Positions 1 through 6,937 of a stretch of 38,715 bases of DNA are shown here, one piece after another. Every line of letters starts with the position of its first letter. Within the stretch, counting starts at the first letter, position 1. The position numbers and the translations under genes were made by a program. The notes under the pieces are model-generated. The model did not search any database, was not told where the DNA came from, and was given only the letters and a program-made list of their open reading frames with translations. The DNA comes from Gammaproteobacteria bacterium (GTDB lineage: Bacteria; Pseudomonadota; Gammaproteobacteria; Steroidobacterales; GCA-2729495): the NCBI GenBank assembly GCA_030066665.1, contig JASJBD010000060.1, forward strand, positions 1-38,715, written 5' to 3'.

Positions 1-1
1 C

Positions 2-334
2 CTGGGCGCGGCGGTCGATAAAGCACTCTACAAAGATGACCTGGATCTCCGCGCGCAGGTAATTGGCGTGGAAAACGACCCGGTGGTGGCGAATTACCGC
101 GTCCGGCGTTTGCTGGGATTGCAGGAAGAAGCTGTCAATACGACCGCTTGTTTCCTGCCGGCGGGTATCCCGCACTCGATGTTCTCACGTGCCGACAATC
201 CGGGCGTCGACATGTTCTGGCTGGAAGCCTTCCACAATGGTGTCGTCGATTTCATCGTCAATGGCGCCGCTTTCCCGACGAACGGCGAGGTCAGCGAAGC
301 CGAAGCGCCATGGGAACTGTGCCGCGTCGACTAG
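2..334 (+). CDS. C-terminal part of an unidentified protein (5' end outside window)
   Basis: An open frame runs from the first bases of the window to a TAG at 332-334, so only the last 110 residues are visible and the start lies upstream. The visible part contains 'FLPAGIPHSMFSR' followed by 'NPGVDMFWLEAF' and ends in '..WELCRVD'. I do not recognise the family with confidence. The GxPHS segment followed by an aromatic-rich stretch is loosely reminiscent of the last strand and helix of alpha/beta hydrolases, but no nucleophile elbow can be checked here. No membrane segment is seen. An internal GTG at 68 is not a likely start because the frame continues upstream with normal composition. Confidence 0.6.
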   Translation: MGAAVDKALYKDDLDLRAQVIGVENDPVVANYRVRRLLGLQEEAVNTTACFLPAGIPHSMFSRADNPGVDMFWLEAFHNGVVDFIVNGAAFPTNGEVSEAEAPWELCRVD

Positions 335-344
335 CCACTGATCG

Positions 345-751
345 ATGACTCAGGTAACTCGCCTGTCTCTGTTGCTCGTCCTTGTCCTGGCGCTGGTCGC
401 GCTGCCAGTTGGGCCTGCACGCGCAAACTACCGACGACGAGTCGGCGACTCAGACGGCGCCCGACGAAGAGTCTGCGCCTGCCCCGGAAGAAACGCCGGC
501 TGAGAAAGCCACGCGGCTGTTGAACGAGCCAGAAACGGAGGCCGAGAAATTCCCCGAGTTGCGCGCCGAAATCGCCGCGGCTACCGGCGAAGCGCGTGAA
601 CTGCTGACGCGCCAGTACCAGGATGACCAGATTCTATTTGGCACGGAACTGCACGACACCGCCGCATTGATTCGCGGAGGGCATCGAAATCCCGTTCGCG
701 CAGCATACCGTGCACTATCAATACGAGGCGGGCCAGCCGCCGCCGAACTAA
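345..751 (+). pseudogene. Decayed MscS-type mechanosensitive channel gene, internally deleted and frameshifted
   Basis: The ATG at 345 opens a typical signal peptide (MTQVTRLSLLLVLVLALVAL). That frame then runs into garbage and stops near 495. Shifting by one base near 405-415 restores a sensible sequence (LHAQTTDDESATQ..., then KATRLLNEPETEAEKFPELR) up to about 670. A second shift then gives EGIEIPFAQHTVHYQYEAG and a TAA at 749-751. The last segment matches the 'GIEIPFPQRTVH' tail that closes the cytoplasmic domain of MscS-family channels. The signal peptide and acidic linker look like the exported N-terminal part of a long MscS protein. The pore helix and beta domain that should lie between them are absent. 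I read this as a gene that lost its middle and picked up two frameshifts. The 3' end overlaps the convergent STAS-like gene by four bases. Confidence 0.6.
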
Positions 752-1110
752 ACTGCACTCACCCAGTCCCGTGCCTGGTCGAGATCGGTGTTGGCGAACA
801 GCCTGATGTCACCAGCTAGCGGCTTTAGCGCCCGCACCATGCCGCGGATCCAGCCGACGTCTGTCACCACCGCAATCCGGTCGAAGTCGCGCAGATGATG
901 CATGCCGAGGCGCGCATCGTCCCACAGCGCAGTCGTCGTGAAGCGCTCGAAGTCCGGGCCGAGGTGGTACAACAAGCGGACCTTCTCGTGACGGGTCAGG
1001 CGGTCTTCGAGAGCCGGCGTAATGGTCTGCGCGTAGTCCTCAGCCGTCACGCGACCACGGGCCGACAGGCCGAGTACCTTATCCGGCAGGTCAGTCAGGA
1101 TTCTGATCAT
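748..1110 (-). CDS. STAS/SpoIIAA-like protein
   Basis: A cytoplasmic protein of 120 residues beginning MIRILTDLPDKVLGL. The alternation of strand and helix (GRVTAEDY, KVRLLYHLG, DFDRIAVVTDVGW, DIRLFANTDLDQARDWV) matches the SpoIIAA-like STAS family, whose members end with the 'F....l..A..Wl' helix. These small proteins often bind lipid or nucleotide, but their roles are mostly unknown. An upstream ATG would add 23 residues lacking domain character and would overlap the neighbouring membrane-protein gene, so I chose the ATG at 1110. No good Shine-Dalgarno sequence precedes it. It lies 13 bases downstream of the HupE-like gene and may share its transcript. Confidence 0.8.
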   Translation of the reverse strand: MIRILTDLPDKVLGLSARGRVTAEDYAQTITPALEDRLTRHEKVRLLYHLGPDFERFTTTALWDDARLGMHHLRDFDRIAVVTDVGWIRGMVRALKPLAGDIRLFANTDLDQARDWVSAV

Positions 1111-1123
1111 AGGAGGGCAGGCG

Positions 1124-2119
1124 TTAGAAACCAGCGACGCGCTGGATGGTCCAGAAGGCAGCGAGCGACCCGATACCATAAGCGGGCGCCAGCATCGCCC
1201 ATTCCGGCCACGTCTGCCGGACGCGTTTCAGTACCGCAATCACGATCAACACCGCGGCGACAAACAACAACTGGCCAACCTCGACGCCGACATTGAAGCT
1301 GAACAACGCCAGCGGAATGGCGGACTGCGGTAGTCCGATTTCCGCCAGTGCGCCGGCGAAGCCGAAACCGTGCAGCAGCCCGAAGCTCAGCGCGACCAGC
1401 CACGGATAGCGTTCCGCGAGGCCGATCCGACCGCGCCGTTGATGCACCAATTCACTAGCGAGGAACAGGATGCTCAGTGCAATGACCGCTTCCACCGGCG
1501 CCTGCGGCACGTTCACGAAACCGAGCGCGGCCATGCCGAGTGTTACGCTATGAGCCAGCGTAAATGCAGTAATGGTTTCAACCAGCAAACGCAGACCGCG
1601 AACAATCAGAAGCAACCCGAGCACGAACAGCAGGTGATCGATCCCGAACAGAATATGCTCCACACCAAGAATCAAGTAGGCGCTAAAGACATCCCAGTTG
1701 GACTGACGCGCCGCTATGACGAAACTCGTGTCGTTAGGTTTCAGAATCACCGTTTGCGTGTCGCCGGAGGCCAGTGTGACCCGGGCGAGCACGTCGGTGA
1801 TCGTCGTGGTCAGCCCCTTGACCTGGACTGTCTGGCCATCGAGTCCGATAACGCCGCAGTCGACGTGCCGTCGCACGACGTAACCACCCGGTGACGCATA
1901 TTCACGTGGTTCACGCAGGTCGCGACAGTGCTCCGGCAGGCGCGCCTTAAGCGGCATGACCAGTTCCCCGCGCCGCGGGACCTTCCACAACAGTTCAAAT
2001 TCGCCGACAGCGACGGCAAGTTCATTGATTTCGAGATAACCGGGCCGCGATTCGTGCGCGCCGGCGACGACGGGTAATAGCGTCAGCAGAAGCAGGAGCG
2101 TGCCGAGTCGTCGGGTCAC
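1124..2119 (-). CDS. HupE/UreJ-like membrane protein
   Basis: 331 residues with an N-terminal signal peptide ending near AGA-HES, a periplasmic beta-rich domain of about 150 residues, and then six or seven hydrophobic segments. The membrane half has the HupE/UreJ signature (GVEHILFGIDHLLFVLG, then FTLAHSVTLGMAALG and LHGFGFAGAL), with histidines placed as in nickel/cobalt HupE-type transporters. The exported N-terminal domain marks the longer HupE/UreJ subgroup whose substrate is not established. The start is GTG and overlaps the stop of the upstream PPIase gene by four bases (GTGA), so translation is probably coupled. Metal transport is a family-based guess; no hydrogenase or urease gene is in the window. 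Confidence 0.85.
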   Translation of the reverse strand: MTRRLGTLLLLLTLLPVVAGAHESRPGYLEINELAVAVGEFELLWKVPRRGELVMPLKARLPEHCRDLREPREYASPGGYVVRRHVDCGVIGLDGQTVQVKGLTTTITDVLARVTLASGDTQTVILKPNDTSFVIAARQSNWDVFSAYLILGVEHILFGIDHLLFVLGLLLIVRGLRLLVETITAFTLAHSVTLGMAALGFVNVPQAPVEAVIALSILFLASELVHQRRGRIGLAERYPWLVALSFGLLHGFGFAGALAEIGLPQSAIPLALFSFNVGVEVGQLLFVAAVLIVIAVLKRVRQTWPEWAMLAPAYGIGSLAAFWTIQRVAGF

Positions 2120-2976
2120 GACGCGCCCGCAGCGTCGCTGGCTGACGGTATTGGCTCGACGATGATTTCGTACTGGACCTTCAGGCCTTCGACCAGGGCT
2201 TCGTCGGCTGCGCGCTTCTGTGCGTACTGGTATTCCTGCAGCACGCGTTCGCGCACGTCGGCGAGGGGTGGAATCCGGCTAGCCTCGCGATCGGTAATCC
2301 GCACCAGGTGCAAGCCAAAACCCGATTCAATTGGCCCGGTCCAGCCGTCTTCTGCATTCGCAAACAATTCCGCCGCGAATCTCGAGCCGAATAATGTCGC
2401 CACGTCCTGCTCGGACACCCGGCGGTATTCGAGCTGCATCAGGAAGCGATCGCCGCGATCCCGACTATCCGTAGTGCCGGCCGCACGCATTTCCTGCAAG
2501 ACGAGTTCGGCGTCTGCCCGGGTCGCCGCGCCGCGCTTGTCCGGGCTGAAGTAGATATGCGAGAACGACAGCACGGCAGGTTCCGCAAACGTATCCGCGT
2601 TCTCAGTGTAGAAGCTGGCAAGGTCCTCTTCAGTAGGCTCGACGATCGCAGACAGATCCTCGGCGATGAACTCCATTTTCTGCGCGAGTCGGCGCCTGAT
2701 GATGGTGTCATCCTTGTCCAGCCCGAGCGCCAGCGCCTCACGAAAAAGGACCTCCTCGCGAATTTGCTGGTTAATCAGGCCCTCGAGTTCGCTCTGTGTC
2801 GGCGGGCGGCGCCACTGCCGCCCGAAAATCTCGATCATGCGCTCGATGTCCGCCTGCGTGACGACAATCTGGTCGTCAGCCGGCCCACCGTCGTTCATCA
2901 GGCCATAGATAAGGAATAGCACTGCGCCGATAGCGAGGAAATGCACCAGCGGCTCGCGGAGGAGTTTGCCGATCAT
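2116..2976 (-). CDS. Membrane-anchored parvulin-type peptidyl-prolyl isomerase
   Basis: 286 residues from the ATG at 2976. One N-terminal transmembrane anchor (PLVHFLAIGAVLFLIYGL) is followed by a SurA/PpiD-like helical chaperone part with the typical 'LINQQIREEVLFREAL' helix and 'I.RRL.QKMEF'. The C-terminal rotamase domain contains 'VLSFSHIYFSPDKRG' and 'GWTGPIESGFGLHLVRI'. The protein is expected to face the periplasm and assist folding of exported proteins. A longer reading from 3033 adds a charged, non-conserved extension before the anchor, so I prefer the later ATG. The coupled HupE-like gene downstream has its own exported domain and could be a client; this PPIase-HupE pairing recurs in gammaproteobacteria as I recall it. 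Confidence 0.85.
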   Translation of the reverse strand: MIGKLLREPLVHFLAIGAVLFLIYGLMNDGGPADDQIVVTQADIERMIEIFGRQWRRPPTQSELEGLINQQIREEVLFREALALGLDKDDTIIRRRLAQKMEFIAEDLSAIVEPTEEDLASFYTENADTFAEPAVLSFSHIYFSPDKRGAATRADAELVLQEMRAAGTTDSRDRGDRFLMQLEYRRVSEQDVATLFGSRFAAELFANAEDGWTGPIESGFGLHLVRITDREASRIPPLADVRERVLQEYQYAQKRAADEALVEGLKVQYEIIVEPIPSASDAAGAS

Positions 2977-3043
2977 CGGGCTCTCGTGTTCCTGTACCGG
3001 GCTGCGATTTTCGCAGATTTCCGCGGCGGACACTTACCGGCGT

Positions 3044-3610
3044 TCAGCGCGGGCTATCGACCAGTAACTGGTTGAGCTCCACCACGTAGCCGTCGGGATC
3101 CTGCAGCACGCTAACCCGGACCGGAATGGTGCCGCTGCCGTCGTAGGATGGGTAGCTGGTCTCCTCGGGTTCGCTGAGCACGTTAACACCGGGCACCTGG
3201 CTGGCGCGGGCGAAAGTCTCGTCCAGGTTTTTCGCATTAAAAACGAACACCATGCTGCCGATGCTGAATGGTGTCGTCTTCTCGGCGGGCAACGGTTTGA
3301 TCGGCTTCCGGTACTCGATTACGCCGATCAGGCCGATATAGTCGTCGTTGGCCTCGAGGAACACCAGGCGCAGCGATCGTTCGGCATCGTCGTCAGAGCC
3401 GGCATTCCGTGGCGTCCGGATGACGTTGTCGTAGACGACCTTGAGACCCAGAGCGTCGCGATAGAAGTCGAGCGTACGCTCCATATCCTCGACTACTAAT
3501 GTCGTTCGCCGCAGGTCAATCGGCACTTGGCGGGCCTCCGGCACTGGCGCCGCCAGGGATTGCAAGGAAGAGCTGGCCAGCACCGCCAGCAGCACACTTA
3601 ATACACGCAT
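3044..3610 (-). CDS. Exported VOC-family (glyoxalase/dioxygenase fold) protein
   Basis: 188 residues with a signal peptide (MRVLSVLLAVLASSSLQSLA). One vicinal-oxygen-chelate domain made of two beta-alpha-beta-beta-beta modules follows: 'RRTTLVVEDMERTLDFYRDA' opens the first module and 'VRVSVLQDPDGYVVELNQL' closes the second, with the usual metal-ligand Glu in VVELNQ. VOC proteins include glyoxalase I, fosfomycin-type resistance enzymes and dioxygenases; nothing here picks one. Export to the periplasm is uncommon but recurrent for this fold. A GGGGAG Shine-Dalgarno sequence lies just upstream of the ATG. The gene sits alone between the PPIase and the two-component genes, all on the same strand. 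Confidence 0.85.
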   Translation of the reverse strand: MRVLSVLLAVLASSSLQSLAAPVPEARQVPIDLRRTTLVVEDMERTLDFYRDALGLKVVYDNVIRTPRNAGSDDDAERSLRLVFLEANDDYIGLIGVIEYRKPIKPLPAEKTTPFSIGSMVFVFNAKNLDETFARASQVPGVNVLSEPEETSYPSYDGSGTIPVRVSVLQDPDGYVVELNQLLVDSPR

Positions 3611-3629
3611 TTTTGCTCCCCTGTCGTTG

Positions 3630-4988
3630 TCAGACTGCGGGTGCGAATATCAGGCGGGCTCGCAAGCCCGGCTCATTGTCATCCAGCAGCAGCTTGGCTT
3701 TATGGCGATTCGCGATGGCCTGCACGAGGCTCAACCCGAGACCGGAACCGGGTGCGGAGCGGCTGTCGTCCAGACGGTAAAAACGCTGCAAGACCTGCTC
3801 GCGACGATCGGGCGGTATGCCGGGGCCATCATCGCTGACGGCCAGCGTCACGGTGTCGCCGTCGTCGTTGACGGCAACGCCGATGTTGCCACCGGGTTTG
3901 CCATATTTGATTGCGTTATCCAGCAAATTCGTCAGTGCCTGGAAAATCAGGTTGCGATCGCCGCGCACCATCGCCGACGCCGGGCTGGTGCAAGCGAGTG
4001 TCAACGACTGGTCTTCGGCAACTGCCTGGTAAAGCTCGCAGGCATCGCGCGTGATCTCGGCGAGGTCGACTTCGATCAATTGCGCGTCGCTGGCGCCGGA
4101 TTCGATGCGTGTGATGCTGAGCAATGCCCTGAAGGTATCCAGCAGGCCATCGGCATCCTGGAGGCAGGCATCGATCTCGTCGATATCACTTTCACGGGCG
4201 TCTAATCGCAGGCTTTCCAGGCGACCGCGCAAGCGCGTTAGTGGTGTCCGCAGATCGTGCGCGACGTTGTCGGACATGTGGCGAATACTGTCAAGCAGTG
4301 ACTCGATCTGATCCAGCATCGCGTTGAGGTTGAGCGAGAGCTGATCAAATTCGTCACGCGTGCCGCGCGTCGGCATACGGCGGGACAGGTCGCCGGCCAT
4401 GATCTGGCGGCTGGTGGTATTGATCGCGTTGACGCGTTTCAACACGTTATTGCTCATCAACAGGCCACCGGCGAATGCCAGCAACAACGTGACACCCAGG
4501 ACGATGACGAAGACCCGATCCAGAATCTCCGTCAAAGCGCCGAACGCCTGGATTTCGCGCCCGACCAGCAGCCAGGCGCCACCGGGGAGGCTCACCACGC
4601 GGCCACGGCCCTCGAGAACCTCTCCGGAGCGACGTAAATTGAACGCCACCCAGCCGTCGCCGCTGGGTTGCAGGTTGGGCCAGTCCGCCAGGTTACCGGC
4701 CAGCGGTTGGTATTGCGGATCGACGAGCAGATAGAAAGATTCGGCCGAACGTTCGGCGATCTGTCGCGCCTGGATGAAGGGTCGCAGCGTGTCGACGCCG
4801 CCAAGTCGATAGAGCAGGGCAAATGTTTCGGCAGACTCGGTGACCATCCGGTCGGCGCGTTTTTCGATGAAACCGGTGATTGCCCAATTGATCACGCCCA
4901 TGAGAATAGTGACCGAGACGAAGAACAACACCATATAACGCAGCGTCAGCGCGAATGTCGTGGTGCGAAGTTGTTCGGCCAGTCGCAT
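3630..4988 (-). CDS. Membrane sensor histidine kinase
   Basis: 452 residues. Transmembrane helix 1 is near residues 17-38, a periplasmic sensor of about 120 residues follows, and helix 2 is near 159-179. Then come a HAMP linker, the dimerisation H-box 'NVAHDLRTPLTRLRGRL' with phospho-acceptor His244, and the ATPase domain with N-box 'LTNLLDNAIKYG', G1 'DDGPGIPPDRR' and G2 'GSGLGLSLVQ'. The architecture is that of EnvZ/QseC-like kinases of OmpR-type systems. The periplasmic domain has no motif that would name the signal. It starts five bases after the response-regulator gene, so the two are co-transcribed and surely partners. I see no missing catalytic residue. Confidence 0.95.
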   Translation of the reverse strand: MRLAEQLRTTTFALTLRYMVLFFVSVTILMGVINWAITGFIEKRADRMVTESAETFALLYRLGGVDTLRPFIQARQIAERSAESFYLLVDPQYQPLAGNLADWPNLQPSGDGWVAFNLRRSGEVLEGRGRVVSLPGGAWLLVGREIQAFGALTEILDRVFVIVLGVTLLLAFAGGLLMSNNVLKRVNAINTTSRQIMAGDLSRRMPTRGTRDEFDQLSLNLNAMLDQIESLLDSIRHMSDNVAHDLRTPLTRLRGRLESLRLDARESDIDEIDACLQDADGLLDTFRALLSITRIESGASDAQLIEVDLAEITRDACELYQAVAEDQSLTLACTSPASAMVRGDRNLIFQALTNLLDNAIKYGKPGGNIGVAVNDDGDTVTLAVSDDGPGIPPDRREQVLQRFYRLDDSRSAPGSGLGLSLVQAIANRHKAKLLLDDNEPGLRARLIFAPAV

Positions 4989-4993
4989 GGTTG

Positions 4994-5674
4994 TCAGACC
5001 TGGTCGGTGATCTTGTAGCCGGCTCCACGCACGGTCTGGATCAGAGCGCGGTCACGGCCCTTGTCGATACGGGATCGCAACCGGCTGATGTGTACATCGA
5101 TAACATTGGTTTGCGGGTCGAAGTGATAGTCCCAGACGTTTTCCAGCAGCATCGTGCGCGTGACAACCTGGCCGGCATGCCGCATCAGGTATTCCAGCAG
5201 CTGGAAATCACGCGGCTGCAATTCCACCAGCTCGCCATCCCGTCGGACTTCCCGGCTCAGGAGGTCCATTTCCAGTGGGCCCACCTGCAGGCGCGTTTCG
5301 TTCGCCGCGCCGCCACGCGAACGTCGGGTCAACGCATCCAGACGCGCCTCCAGCTCGCTGAACGCGAACGGCTTGGTCAAATAGTCGTCCGCGCCGGCCT
5401 GCAAGCCCTTGACGCGATCGTCGACCTGGCCAAGCGCGCTCAGGATCAGCACCGGGGTGTCGTTCTCCGAAGCGCGCAATGTACGGAGGATCGATAAGCC
5501 GTCCACACCGGGCAGCATCCGGTCAATGATCAGTGCGTCGTATTCCTCCGTCGTCGCGAGGAACAGGCCATCCTTGCCGTTGTCTGCGTGGTCCACGGTA
5601 TGCCCGGCCTCGCGCAGGCCCCGGCACGTGAACTCGGCCACGCTGCTGTCGTCTTCAATTACCAGGATCCGCAT
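4994..5674 (-). CDS. OmpR/PhoB-family response regulator
   Basis: 226 residues from the ATG at 5674. The receiver domain starts MRILVIEDDSS, the phospho-acceptor Asp is residue 51 in 'ALIIDRMLPGVDG', and the Lys of 'DDYLTKPFAFSEL' is present. The C-terminal winged helix has 'LLEYLMRHAGQVVTRTMLL', 'VIDVHISRLRSRID' and 'IQTVRGAGYKI'. It acts in the cytoplasm as a DNA-binding regulator controlled by the adjacent kinase. A longer reading to 5806 would add 44 residues without domain similarity; a purine-rich GAGAGGA stretch before 5674 supports the shorter form. The neighbours do not identify the target genes. Confidence 0.95.
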   Translation of the reverse strand: MRILVIEDDSSVAEFTCRGLREAGHTVDHADNGKDGLFLATTEEYDALIIDRMLPGVDGLSILRTLRASENDTPVLILSALGQVDDRVKGLQAGADDYLTKPFAFSELEARLDALTRRSRGGAANETRLQVGPLEMDLLSREVRRDGELVELQPRDFQLLEYLMRHAGQVVTRTMLLENVWDYHFDPQTNVIDVHISRLRSRIDKGRDRALIQTVRGAGYKITDQV

Positions 5675-5719
5675 GGAATGGTGCGTCCTCTCTCGTCCGG
5701 TCGGCCCGGCCATGGTATG

Positions 5720-5749
5720 AAAAAACGCCGGTCCGCATCTGCCGACCGG
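5720..5749 (-). terminator. Hairpin with T-run in the leader of the response-regulator gene
   Basis: Reading the minus strand, CCGGTC (5749-5744) pairs with GACCGG (5733-5728). The stem continues after one mismatch with TGC/GCA, and six Ts follow at 5725-5720. This looks like an intrinsic terminator placed 46 bases before the response-regulator start. It could stop read-through from upstream or act as an attenuator for the two-component operon. No leader peptide is obvious. Confidence 0.4.
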
Positions 5750-5812
5750 GTCAAATCTTGGAAAAAGAATAATATAAACAGTGTCTTGCGATAAGCCCCC
5801 GAACATTAATGA

Positions 5813-5841
5813 TTGTTAATGCCGGGGAAAGGCCCTGTAAA
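5813..5841 (+). promoter_or_regulatory. Weak sigma70-like promoter candidate
   Basis: TTGTTA at 5813-5818 and TGTAAA at 5836-5841 are separated by exactly 17 bases, and each matches the consensus at four of six positions. If used, transcription would start near 5848 and run toward the terminator at 5994-6020. The match is modest and could be chance. Confidence 0.25.
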
Positions 5842-5848
5842 GTCCGGG

Positions 5849-6020
5849 GTCCCTACTATGCTTACATCGATCGCCGGACTGGACCGGCGGCCGGAACATC
5901 GGAGCCCCCTTTCTCCGTGTCGCGACTCCCGGTCAAAGGTCCGCTCGGCGTCCCGATGACGCAAAGATCTTCCCATCACTATCCCCTCGCATTGGCCCGG
6001 ACAGGAAGTCCGGGCCTTTT
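5849..6020 (+). ncRNA. Candidate structured small RNA in the 5675-6051 intergenic region
   Basis: This stretch lies between two minus-strand genes, yet ends in a strong plus-strand terminator that no plus-strand protein gene explains. It contains a GCCGG/CCGGC stem with hexaloop ACTGGA (5873-5888), further GGA triplets at 5893 and 5901, and a terminator loop AGGAA closed by a 9-base-pair stem. GGA in hairpin loops is how CsrA/RsmA-type proteins recognise RNA, so a CsrA-binding sRNA is possible. I see no match to a named RNA family. The 5' end is taken from the weak promoter candidate. The rest of this 377-base gap holds only the leader hairpin at 5720-5749. Confidence 0.3.
5994..6020 (+). terminator. 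Strong intrinsic terminator on the plus strand
   Basis: GGCCCGGAC (5994-6002) and GTCCGGGCC (6008-6016) form a perfect nine-pair stem with the five-base loop AGGAA, followed by TTTT and, after GCG, another TTTT. The T-run is on the plus strand only, so it ends a plus-strand transcript coming from the intergenic region. Confidence 0.7.
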
Positions 6021-6051
6021 GCGTTTTCGAGGGATGAACGGCAGCCCGCGG

Positions 6052-6831
6052 CTACTTTTGCCAGGCCCAGCGCGGCACCGTATGCCATGCCTGGTTGATG
6101 CGGTCATCCAGTGCCGCATAGTCGGGCTCAAGCCTCCGCAACAACCCGTGAAAGCGTGGGCCGTGACTCATGTATCGCGTATGACACAGTTCATGGAGCA
6201 GCACGCAACGCACCAGTTCGGGTTCGAGAAACAGCAGCAGGTAGTTCAGACTCAGCGTGCCGGACGAGGAATAGCTGCCCCAGCGCGTTCGCTGCCCACG
6301 AATCGTGAGTTTTTGGTAACTGAAGCCGTGACGCGACGCGAGTTGTTCGGTCCAGGGCTCGAGCAGGCGCCTGGCACGGCGAGCCAGCCATCGGCGGAGC
6401 ACCCGCTGTTGCGTTTTGGCTTCCTGATCCGGCGCCGTCACGCGAAGGTCGTCCCCGGCCTCGACGACTCTCGCGTGTCGCTTGTCGGACTTCTGGTATG
6501 TGACTGCCCACTGCCGATCGAGCGCAGCCAGGCGAATGGTTGCAGGTAACGACTGCAGCGCGTCATCCGGCAGAGATCGACGGAGTCCTTCCGCTTTGCG
6601 AACCTGTTGATCAATCCACGGCCCCCAAGTCTTTAGCAGTCGCGGCACACGTCGTTCATCGAAGCCGCGAGGCAGAGTCACTGTTATTCCATCGTAGACA
6701 CAGACAGTGACGCTCGGTTGGCGCGCGCGTCCGGAAACCCTGACCCGATACGGCATCAGGCCCGGTAATTCGATCTGTGATGACACCCGGGTTACAGCTT
6801 TGCTAATCTGCAGTCGGTCGGACAACAGCAA
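6052..6831 (-). CDS. YgjP-like (SprT/DUF45) zinc metallopeptidase
   Basis: 259 residues. The C-terminal half carries the zinc-binding motif HELCH at 213-217 and the third ligand in 'SHGPRFHGLL'. It is preceded by 'IRGQRTRWGSYSSSGTLSLN', the hallmark of the YgjP family (DUF45, M48-like). The N-terminal half has the family's strand-rich domain (YRVRVSGRARQPSVTV...ITVTLPRGF). Members are cytoplasmic and their substrates are not established. The domain begins around residue 20, so the true start may be the internal ATG at 6756. The gene stands alone on the minus strand, with the plus-strand terminator 32 bases beyond its stop. Confidence 0.88.
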   Translation of the reverse strand: MLLSDRLQISKAVTRVSSQIELPGLMPYRVRVSGRARQPSVTVCVYDGITVTLPRGFDERRVPRLLKTWGPWIDQQVRKAEGLRRSLPDDALQSLPATIRLAALDRQWAVTYQKSDKRHARVVEAGDDLRVTAPDQEAKTQQRVLRRWLARRARRLLEPWTEQLASRHGFSYQKLTIRGQRTRWGSYSSSGTLSLNYLLLFLEPELVRCVLLHELCHTRYMSHGPRFHGLLRRLEPDYAALDDRINQAWHTVPRWAWQK

Positions 6832-6937
6832 TCAGTATAAACACGTATACCGGCCGCGTACATTCGCGATTTCCAGACGGACACCTTGCTGGTTCAATCG
6901 GGAGTGCCGACGTGTTGGCGGGGGAAGGGTAGTCTGC

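Noticed and set aside
5836-5866. TGTAA...CTTACA resembling a GacA upstream box of Rsm small RNA genes
   Set aside because: The spacing is 19 bases instead of about 6, so the palindrome is not the recognised box.
5930-5980. Possible c-di-GMP (GEMM) riboswitch because of the GACGCAAAG string
   Set aside because: The conserved receptor stem, the GAAA loop and the downstream GTAGC-type arm are missing, and no plus-strand gene follows in riboswitch position.
5809-6549. Plus-strand open frame of 246 codons opposite the YgjP-like gene
   Set aside because: Its product has no domain character and it lies across a strong plus-strand terminator, while the minus strand encodes a clear HELCH metallopeptidase.
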